A stretch of 43,376 bases of DNA. It comes from Archaeoglobus sp. (lineage in GTDB: Archaea; Halobacteriota; Archaeoglobi; Archaeoglobales; Archaeoglobaceae). The translations under genes were made by a program, and so were the position numbers. The stretch is taken from the NCBI RefSeq assembly GCF_017656475.1, contig NZ_JACDNT010000015.1:1-43376 (forward strand). The letters are read 5' to 3'. Below the pieces are notes generated by a model. That model was not told where the DNA came from, did not search any database, and saw only the letters and a list, made by a program, of their open reading frames with translations. This document shows, piece after piece, positions 37,335 through 43,376 of the stretch (the stretch's first letter is position 1; each line of letters begins with the position of its first letter).

Positions 37335-39067
37335 GGGATGCAGTCCTAATCATAGACCTCGACAACTACACGTACGAGGTCGAGCATCGTCCAGACCTTT
37401 TCGAGAAATGGCTCGGTGGAACAGGTGTGGCTGTTCAGTTGATGAGAGAGCACATGAACCCGAAGGCCGACCCACTCTCCCCTGAAAATGTTATCGTCTT
37501 TGCTACCGGTCCTCTAACGCCCGCATATCCGCTTGCATCAAAGACCGTTGCGATGTTCAAAAGCCCCCTTACAGGCAATCTGGGAGAGAGCCATGCTGGA
37601 GGTAGAACAGCCACCTCAATAGCCGCTGCTGGCTATGGGGCTATAGTGATAAAGGGAGCCAGCAAAAAGCCAGTTTACCTCGTTGTCGAGAATGATAAGG
37701 TATACTTCAGGGACGGCAGAGTTCTGTGGGGAATTCCAGATTCGCTAATTGTTGGGAGAATCATCGCTGAAAATGAGCCGGGCAGGGGAACGAGAACAAT
37801 GATGCGCATTGGAGGAGCGGGAGAGAAGCTTGTCAGATACTCCTGTGTGACAACCGAGACCTACAGACATTACGGAAGGCTTGGGCTTGGGGCTGTTTTC
37901 GGCAGCAAGAAGCTCAAGGCTCTGATTGTCAGGGGGAGGAAGAAGTATCTGCCGGCCGACGCCAAAAAATACAGGGAGGTTTACGATGAAATATACAGGA
38001 TGGCCATTGAATCGGATGCAATGAAGAAGTATCACCTTCTGGGCACAGCGGCCAACGTGATACCCCTTAACGAGTTAAAAGCCCTTCCCACAAGAAACCT
38101 TAAAGTTGCAAGGTTTGAGAGGGCGGAGGAGATAAGCGGGGAAGCTCTTGCAGAGTACAACCTCGGAAGAAGAATAGCCTGCAGCCACTGTCCGGTGGCG
38201 TGCATTCATCTTGCGGCCTTAAGGCTTCCTTACGAGAACGAGCCGTACTTCTTCAGAACCATAATGATTTCCTACGACTATGAGCTGATTTACTCCCTCG
38301 GCTCGATGCTCGGAATCGGAAACAGGGACGATTTGCTCAGGCTCATTCACAGAGTTGAAACCTACGGATTGGATGCGATGAGCACCGGTGTCTGCCTTGC
38401 ATGGGCGACTGAGGCGCTTGAGAGGGGAATTGTTAGCGAGAAGGACACTCTCGTGAAGCTGGCTTTCGGGGATGTTGAATGCTATTTGAAGGCGATAGAC
38501 TTCATTTACGAGCAGCCAACCGACTTCTACAGACACCTCGCAATGGGTGTCAGCCATGCAGCGGAGGTTTACGGTGGAAAGGAGTTCGCTCTTGCATTTG
38601 GCGGCAACGAGATGCCCGGCTACCACACAGGATATGCAGCAGTCCTTAACTACCTGACCGGAATGAGGCACTCACATCTCGATTCAGCGGGCTACAGCCT
38701 CGACCAGAAAGCAAAGGATTTGTCGCCTGAAGAAACAATTGACAGGCTGATTGAGGAGGAAAGCTGGAGGCAGACACTTTCCAGCCTTGTCGTGTGCTTC
38801 TTTGCAAGGGGAATTTACACACCGGAGGTTATTTCCAAAGCCTTTGAGCCGCTCGGCTACTCCATCTCGCCTGATGAGCTCAAAAAACTCGGCAGAGAGA
38901 TTTACAGGGAGAAGGCGAGGCTGAAGGTGGATTTGGGATTCAGTCTGGATGAGCTTTCCATTCCGAAGCGGATATTCGAGACGCCATCACTCCACGGAAA
39001 GCTCAGCGAGAATTTCGTGAATAAAGCGCTGGAGTACTACAGAAAGAAATTGATGGAAATGCTTTAG
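37331..39067 (+). CDS. Aldehyde ferredoxin oxidoreductase family tungstoenzyme
   Basis: The family oxidises aldehydes to acids with a bis-pterin tungsten cofactor and one [4Fe-4S] cluster, passing electrons to ferredoxin. The 578-aa protein has the N-terminal LDNYTYEVEHRPDLFEKWLGG and GPLTPAYPLASKTVAMFKSP motifs. Cluster cysteines are Cys284, Cys287 and Cys291 in ACSHCPVACIH, with a late Cys489 in VVCFFARG, the same spacing as in Pyrococcus AOR. The GTG at 37331 overlaps the ferredoxin stop. The aldehyde is unknown: substrate breadth varies in the family. Confidence 0.9.
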   Translation: MRDAVLIIDLDNYTYEVEHRPDLFEKWLGGTGVAVQLMREHMNPKADPLSPENVIVFATGPLTPAYPLASKTVAMFKSPLTGNLGESHAGGRTATSIAAAGYGAIVIKGASKKPVYLVVENDKVYFRDGRVLWGIPDSLIVGRIIAENEPGRGTRTMMRIGGAGEKLVRYSCVTTETYRHYGRLGLGAVFGSKKLKALIVRGRKKYLPADAKKYREVYDEIYRMAIESDAMKKYHLLGTAANVIPLNELKALPTRNLKVARFERAEEISGEALAEYNLGRRIACSHCPVACIHLAALRLPYENEPYFFRTIMISYDYELIYSLGSMLGIGNRDDLLRLIHRVETYGLDAMSTGVCLAWATEALERGIVSEKDTLVKLAFGDVECYLKAIDFIYEQPTDFYRHLAMGVSHAAEVYGGKEFALAFGGNEMPGYHTGYAAVLNYLTGMRHSHLDSAGYSLDQKAKDLSPEETIDRLIEEESWRQTLSSLVVCFFARGIYTPEVISKAFEPLGYSISPDELKKLGREIYREKARLKVDLGFSLDELSIPKRIFETPSLHGKLSENFVNKALEYYRKKLMEML

Positions 39068-39810
39068 ATACCTACACATTTTTCTGCAACATTGCCGAAA
39101 TACCCGACTTCGATTTCGCAGACTTTGTTGTAGCAGTACCGGTAGTCAATGTCCTCTCCATTTTCCAACCTCACCCAGGCATGCTTGGACCCCTCGGTTT
39201 CTTCACCTTCCCTCTGCCCTACACAGAACTTCACGTCATAACCCTTGACCTTCATCACAGCCGCCATGGCAGCAGCCACGTCATCGCAATCACCCACTCT
39301 ATGCAAAAGGAACCACTCAGGATTGACAACCGCATCCCTCTCCTCAAACATGTTTTCATCCTCAACATAGTCGAATGAGAACTTTTTTCCATTCAGATAA
39401 ACAGCATCCGATACGACAATCATCTCTGCATAGCGGGATATGATTTGTGAATTCAGAGAATCCAAAACAGCCTGCTTTGCTTTTTCGAGCTTCTCCTCAG
39501 TGGAACCTTCAAGCTTGATGATCCATCTTTCAGGATTTACTGATAACAGCTCTTTAAGCTCCTCCACGTCTCTCTCTGCATTCCTGTTTTTTTCAATCGT
39601 TTTTTCCAGCATGTTTGTGCAATTTTCAAGCTCTTCAGCAAGACCTCTCTGTTCCTCAACATACTTTCCTCTTTCTTCCAGCAGGCTCAGATACTCCACT
39701 CTCAAAAGACTGTACTTTGTTTCAGCCTGAATCCACTTATCGTAGAGATACATGGAGGCTGTTGATGCGACAACCAATAGGATTAAGGCTATCGACAAGC
39801 TCTTTTGCAT
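39064..39810 (-). CDS. Membrane-anchored transglutaminase-like protein with coiled coil
   Basis: The 248-aa protein has an N-terminal anchor (KSLSIALILLVVASTASMYLY), a coiled coil (about 25-95) and a papain-like transglutaminase domain. The Cys is in HRVGDCDDVAAAMAAVMKVKG, the His in KHAWVRLENG, the Asp in EDIDYRYC. The catalytic part would face outside the cell. Such domains act as proteases or crosslinkers. The ATG at 39810 gives the signal anchor at the very start; the frame extends to a TTG at 39834. It converges with the aldehyde oxidoreductase by a 4-bp overlap. Confidence 0.78.
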   Translation of the reverse strand: MQKSLSIALILLVVASTASMYLYDKWIQAETKYSLLRVEYLSLLEERGKYVEEQRGLAEELENCTNMLEKTIEKNRNAERDVEELKELLSVNPERWIIKLEGSTEEKLEKAKQAVLDSLNSQIISRYAEMIVVSDAVYLNGKKFSFDYVEDENMFEERDAVVNPEWFLLHRVGDCDDVAAAMAAVMKVKGYDVKFCVGQREGEETEGSKHAWVRLENGEDIDYRYCYNKVCEIEVGYFGNVAEKCVGI

Positions 39811-39849
39811 GAGCTTAGTAGGGCTGGCTGTCAAAAAAGTTACCGTAAA

Positions 39850-39859
39850 AAATTTTAAG
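39850..39859. promoter_or_regulatory. A/T promoter box between the transglutaminase-like and DUF22 genes
   Basis: AAATTTTAAG is centred about 25 bp before the DUF22 ATG. On the other strand the same region can serve the divergent gene. Confidence 0.4.
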
Positions 39860-39879
39860 GTTTAAGTTAATTAATTATT

Positions 39880-41175
39880 ATGAAAGTCAGGACAGTTTAC
39901 TGGAAGTTTGATGGAGATTCCGGACCTGAAGAGAGGTTCGCTGAGATATCATCTGCATACTTCAAAACTGCAAGCACCGCTTACTGGAAGCTGCTTGTAT
40001 CCAAACAGGAAGTTGAAGTTAAAAAGAGAAAACCAGCTATAATAAAAGTCAGGAAGATACAATTACCTCCCGAGACGGCAGTTTCCCCGCTTTCGATTCA
40101 AAGACATGCACTGGGAACGGTTGTTGATGTATACGGAGACAGGCTTTTCAAAGTGGAGGAGCAGAAGAACATTTCCTCCGTGGTCTTCCTACCAGTTGAA
40201 GATGGTACAGTTGAGATAGACGATCTCCTTGGTGTGGTTAAGGTCTATCCAATGAATGTGGCTCCTGCGGAGAATGTAGGAGTTATAACGGCCCCTGAAG
40301 TAGCGATTTCACTCAAAGAGCAGGAAGCAAATCTCGTTTTTAAAAGAGACGAAGAAGTTGCAAGAGAGAGAAGGAAGCTGAAAGAGTACTGGTACCGCAG
40401 GTGGCACATTGGTGAGTGGTATCCGGTGATAGCAAGGGAAAACGTAGAGGTGAGGAAAGGAGAAGTTACAAAGGTGAGAATTGAGAACCTCGAGCTGCCA
40501 GAGAATACAATTCCAGTTCCGATGGCCATTATGACCCATGCCCTGGGGACAGTAATTGACATTGCTCACATGGGGAGGCCGAGGGCCGTTGAGGAGAGGA
40601 AGCTGATAACCCATGCTTTGTTTACTCCGGCTTTTGACGGTAAAATTGAGAGAGGAGACCTTATAGGGATCCTGAACGTTTACTACATCTCCGCTGGAGA
40701 GAGGGCAGCAAGAATTTTCCAGCATCTGACAGGAAGGGCTGAAGCCAACCACGTTTACTGGAAGAACGGAAAGCTCATGAGAAGGAGAATCGTCGTTACA
40801 CCCTTCAGCTTCAAGAGGAGCAGTATAGGAAAGTTCGAGCCGGTAATTGCTGAGGAGAGCGTTGAGCTGGATGAAGGAGATGTGGGGGTTGTAAAAGTCA
40901 GAGACCTCGAATTCCCATCAGGAACAATAACTCAGCCATTAACATCATTCAATCACGCTTTCGGAAGCGTTGTTGATCTTGCAGCCTTCTCTCCACCAAA
41001 AATGGTGGAAGAAGACAGGGTGGTAACACACGCAGTGGTAATATCTCCAAAAGGTGGAAGAATTGAGAAAGGGGACCTGCTTGGGGCCATAGCGGTTTAC
41101 AACATCTCCGTTCTCAGAGAGCCGGAGTTCCTTATTTCAAAGTACAGGGAGTTGATGATAAGGGCAGAGCAATAA
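39880..41175 (+). CDS. Triple-repeat DUF22 protein
   Basis: The 431-aa protein is built of three copies of DUF22, an archaeal family of unknown function. Each copy has an ALG/FGS-type core: RHALGTVVDV (75-84), THALGTVIDI (219-228) and NHAFGSVVDL (358-367). Each is followed by a ...EER/ED..(I)THA strand and a G(K/R)IE(R/K)GDL(I/L)G(I/A) turn. The repeats are diverged, so the triplication is old. No signal peptide or catalytic motif is seen. The protein is probably cytosolic. The next gene begins 26 bp later, but shared function with the aminotransferase is unproved. Confidence 0.8.
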   Translation: MKVRTVYWKFDGDSGPEERFAEISSAYFKTASTAYWKLLVSKQEVEVKKRKPAIIKVRKIQLPPETAVSPLSIQRHALGTVVDVYGDRLFKVEEQKNISSVVFLPVEDGTVEIDDLLGVVKVYPMNVAPAENVGVITAPEVAISLKEQEANLVFKRDEEVARERRKLKEYWYRRWHIGEWYPVIARENVEVRKGEVTKVRIENLELPENTIPVPMAIMTHALGTVIDIAHMGRPRAVEERKLITHALFTPAFDGKIERGDLIGILNVYYISAGERAARIFQHLTGRAEANHVYWKNGKLMRRRIVVTPFSFKRSSIGKFEPVIAEESVELDEGDVGVVKVRDLEFPSGTITQPLTSFNHAFGSVVDLAAFSPPKMVEEDRVVTHAVVISPKGGRIEKGDLLGAIAVYNISVLREPEFLISKYRELMIRAEQ

Positions 41176-41201
41176 CTTAATTACTCAGCAAAATTTTTTT
41201 C

Positions 41202-42341
41202 ATGGACTGGGTGGAGAGAGAGAAAAAGCGTATCCTGCAAACATACAGCAGGCAGAAACTGGTTATTGAAAGAGGTGAGGGGTGTTACGTTTACGACGTA
41301 AATGGAAAGAGGTACCTCGACTTAGTGTCAGGGATTGCGAGCGTAAGCATAGGTCACTGCAACCGCCAGCTTGTTAACAGGTTGAAGGAACAGCTTGAAA
41401 AACTCATACACGTTTCTAATCTCTACTACACCACCCCTCAGATAGAGCTTGCAGAGAGGCTGCATGAAATCACGGGAATGGACAAGTTCTTTTTCTGCAA
41501 CAGCGGAACTGAGGCTGTAGAGGCTGCCCTAAAGTTCGCAAGGAGAGCTACTGGAAGAAAGAAGTTCGTGTCCTTCACCGGTGACTTTCACGGCAGAACG
41601 ATGGGGTCTCTGTCTGTTACACACAAAGAGAAGTTCAGAAAACCGTTTGAACCGCTAATAAGTCCGGTTGAGTTTGCTGAGTTCAACAGCATTGAAGATT
41701 TGGAGAAGAAGGTCGATGACGAGACCGCAGCAGTTATTGTTGAACTAATACAGGGTGAGGCAGGTGTCTATCCTGCTGAAAAAGAGTTTGTGAGAGCTTT
41801 AAATGACCTGAGAGAGGAGCATGGGTTCCTGCTTATCGTCGATGAAGTCCAGACAGGATTCGGCAGAACTGGTAAGTGGTTCGCAAAGGAAATCTACGAG
41901 CTTGAGCCGGATATGATGACCATGGCCAAGGCAATGGGTTCAGGAGTGCCAATAGGGTGCTGCGCTCTGAGGGAGGAGGTCGCAGAAAAAATACAGGCTG
42001 GAGACCACGGTTCAACGTTCGGTGGAAATCCTCTTGCCTGCACCGCTGCACTTGCCACGATTGAGGTTATTGAGAAGGAAAACTTAGTGGAAAATTCAGC
42101 CAAAGTTGGAAGGCATTTCAAAAAGCTTCTTGATGAACACTTTGAAAATGTCAGGGGATTTGGCCTGATGATAGGCTTCGATGTTGATGATGCTCCCGCA
42201 TTTGTTCAAAATTGTCTCGAAAGAGGTGTTATAGTGAACAACACTTCAGAGAAAACAATCAGACTCGTTCCCCCGCTGATAATTACAAAGGAAGAGGTCG
42301 AGAAAGCTGTGGAGCTCATGAAGTCAACCTCTGCGAAATAA
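41202..42341 (+). CDS. argD: Class III aminotransferase, acetylornithine aminotransferase type
   Basis: The 379-aa enzyme is a PLP-dependent class III (ArgD/LysJ-like) aminotransferase. It shows FCNSGTEAVEAALKFARR, GDFHGRTMGSLSVTH, IVDEVQTGFGRTGKWF, the PLP lysine in MTMAKAMGSGVPIG, and GSTFGGNPLACTAAL. Acetylornithine is the likely substrate from length and the neighbouring family history, but LysJ or succinylornithine activity cannot be excluded. The ATG at 41202 follows an A/T-rich stretch. Confidence 0.88.
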   Translation: MDWVEREKKRILQTYSRQKLVIERGEGCYVYDVNGKRYLDLVSGIASVSIGHCNRQLVNRLKEQLEKLIHVSNLYYTTPQIELAERLHEITGMDKFFFCNSGTEAVEAALKFARRATGRKKFVSFTGDFHGRTMGSLSVTHKEKFRKPFEPLISPVEFAEFNSIEDLEKKVDDETAAVIVELIQGEAGVYPAEKEFVRALNDLREEHGFLLIVDEVQTGFGRTGKWFAKEIYELEPDMMTMAKAMGSGVPIGCCALREEVAEKIQAGDHGSTFGGNPLACTAALATIEVIEKENLVENSAKVGRHFKKLLDEHFENVRGFGLMIGFDVDDAPAFVQNCLERGVIVNNTSEKTIRLVPPLIITKEEVEKAVELMKSTSAK

Positions 42342-42350
42342 AGAGCAAAA

Positions 42351-42406
42351 AGAGGGATGGAAAAAGAAAGAAAATGGGGGCCATCATCTCCCTCTTGAAT
42401 AATTTT
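42351..42406 (+). terminator. Hairpin and T-run after argD
   Basis: AGAGGGA (42351-42357) pairs with TCCCTCT (42389-42395), and TGG with CCA inside it, followed by ATTTTT (42401-42406). The purine-rich loop is long, so stability is modest. The remainder of 42407-42627 shows no gene that I can support. Confidence 0.4.
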
Positions 42407-42633
42407 TAGGCTGGGCTTGCAGTAGCTATAGAGGAGGGGAATTACAACCAGTAGAGAAGTGCAATCCAATAGATTTTATGGACAAGTCGTGCTAAGCTGG
42501 CATAGTACTGCTTACAACCATTTTCGAGAACGTAAAGCTGTCTGTTTCAACCCACTCTTGGAAGGCCGATCGACATAATAATTATCCTTACTTCCATTAA
42601 GATGATCTAACCTTTGCTGGAGGTATATAAAAA

Positions 42634-42755
42634 TGCCGACGGTTTCCGCGATTCCCGTGCCCTCTCGGAACACAGTACTACGCGGAACGGAACGGGGCTT
42701 AACTTCCGGGTTCGGAATGAGTCCGGGTGTTTCCCCCGTCCTATGACCGTCGGCA
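42634..42755 (-). rRNA. rrf: 5S ribosomal RNA
   Basis: On the minus strand the 122-nt RNA starts TGCCGACGGTCATAGGACGG and ends CGCGGAAACCGTCGGCA. The ends pair as helix I, and the inner CCGGACTCATTCCGAACCCGG and GTTAAGCCCCG are the conserved 5S elements. No 16S, 23S or tRNA accompanies it, as is known for the separate 5S gene of A. fulgidus. A T-run (42628-42633) follows the 3' end. Confidence 0.95.
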
Positions 42756-42773
42756 TCAATTGTTAAGCTCTGA

Positions 42774-42784
42774 GTTATTTAAGG
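42774..42784 (-). promoter_or_regulatory. TATA box of 5S rRNA
   Basis: The complement of GTTATTTAAGG is centred 24 bp before the first base of 5S RNA. It overlaps the stop codon of the upstream membrane protein gene. Confidence 0.55.
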
Positions 42785-43249
42785 ATTTTGGTCGCCGAGA
42801 ATGCGCTCCTCTATTGTAATTTTTCGGGAGAATTTCTCTCTTACATCTGGTTTCATGAGGTACCATATGATGAGAAGATTGACCGCAATCTCAACAGCAG
42901 CCAAAGGCTGGACAAAGAATAGAAATATGCTGTAAATTACGTTGAATCCTGCTACAAGTACTGCGAGGATTCTTCCCCATTCCTTAAGCGTAAAAAGGCC
43001 AAAACCTGTTATTAAGTAAACAAAGCCAAACAATGCTGCTATGTATGACGCCATTTCATAAATCGTTTTCAGGTCTTCCTCGCTGATTGTAATGTTGCCA
43101 AAGGATTGGTTTACCAGCTTTCCATATTCTTCAACGAAAACTGGATAAGACTCCTCTTTTGTGGAAATGAGTACAACACCCGTAACAAGGGCAAGAGAGC
43201 CGATGGCAAGAAGGGCGATCGAGAGTATTGTGACGCCAAGGGGACGCAT
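42779..43249 (-). CDS. Small membrane protein with about four hydrophobic segments
   Basis: The 156-aa protein begins MRPLGVTILSIALLAIGSLA and has hydrophobic segments near residues 5-28, 70-87, 92-110 and 113-133. An outer loop (about 32-65) is rich in Glu and Asn. No family is recognised. The frame extends to 43306, but the TATA box ATATATA (43271-43277) lies 24 bp from the ATG at 43249. A perfect palindrome ACCAAAATTTTGGT stands at 43302-43315 upstream of it. The final 60 bases of the window hold nothing I can name. Confidence 0.68.
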   Translation of the reverse strand: MRPLGVTILSIALLAIGSLALVTGVVLISTKEESYPVFVEEYGKLVNQSFGNITISEEDLKTIYEMASYIAALFGFVYLITGFGLFTLKEWGRILAVLVAGFNVIYSIFLFFVQPLAAVEIAVNLLIIWYLMKPDVREKFSRKITIEERILGDQNP

Positions 43250-43376
43250 GTAGCTTTTAAATGGTAAAAATATATATCGTTTGCTGTTCACAAATCCAAG
43301 AACCAAAATTTTGGTCCTGTCTCATCATACTTGGAATTTCACCTCCACCATTTAACCCTTACCAACCAACTTCCCA

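Noticed and set aside
42545-42570. GTTTCAACCC-like stretch resembling an archaeal CRISPR repeat
   Set aside because: Only one copy occurs in the window, with no spaced repetition and no cas gene nearby.

Overview
The window reads as chromosomal DNA of a hyperthermophilic, sulfate-reducing-type euryarchaeon, most probably Archaeoglobus (A. fulgidus or a close relative). The evidence is archaeal information-processing genes (rpoP, L37Ae, Rio2, NIP7-like, archaeal MAT, an archaeal 5S rRNA standing alone), archaeal promoters (A/T-rich TATA boxes about 24-28 bp before many start codons), a tungsten aldehyde:ferredoxin oxidoreductase, and a Rio2 kinase of 282 aa, the length I recall for A. fulgidus Rio2. 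The genus call is inference from gene content and memory, not from a search.

Left end (1-6041): a LarA-family racemase gene with all four key residues, then a ruined four-gene locus on the minus strand. It held a TetR-type regulator, a NEW3-like extracellular protein, an ABC ATPase and an FtsX/MacB-type permease. Each gene carries frameshifts, an in-frame stop or a deletion, and a two-ORF DDE insertion sequence (2078-3309) sits inside the permease. The surrounding genes are intact. This is the clearest unusual feature of the window.

6298-16229: housekeeping and small-molecule genes. They are S-adenosylmethionine synthetase, an M20 amidohydrolase, a site-2-type protease, the small (swivel) subunit of phosphomevalonate dehydratase, rpoP and rpl37ae (one minus-strand operon), a NIP7-like PUA protein, a MazG-like protein, thymidylate kinase, a four-CBS protein, pyruvoyl arginine decarboxylase, a metallophosphoesterase fused to a phosphatase-like domain without its catalytic cysteine, and a crotonase-family protein.

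16260-28629: a TIM-barrel isomerase-like protein, a DUF460 protein and Rio2 kinase form a minus-strand cluster. Divergent from it are MoxR, a DUF58 protein and a membrane protein, then the adenosine-specific kinase family, leuS, and a PAS/PAS/GAF sensor lacking kinase parts that overlaps a lone receiver and an XPF-type nuclease.

28626-34029: a tight operon of HTH regulator, HMG-CoA synthase, thiolase-like protein and DUF35 protein, matching the archaeal mevalonate entry complex. With the phosphomevalonate dehydratase subunit at 10.2-10.6 kb this gives two parts of the archaeal isoprenoid pathway in one window. The thiolase-like protein has Asp where the nucleophilic Cys is expected. Beyond it are a frameshifted acyl-CoA synthetase and the decayed C-terminal tail of a second one.

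34144-43376: a possible small structured RNA, tRNA-Val(CAC), a small ribbon-helix-helix-like gene with phased TGTTCCA sites, tRNA-Ile(GAT), birA, a DHH phosphoesterase overlapping a four-cluster ferredoxin and an aldehyde ferredoxin oxidoreductase, a membrane-anchored transglutaminase-like protein, a triple-DUF22 protein, an argD-type aminotransferase, a solitary 5S rRNA and a small membrane protein.
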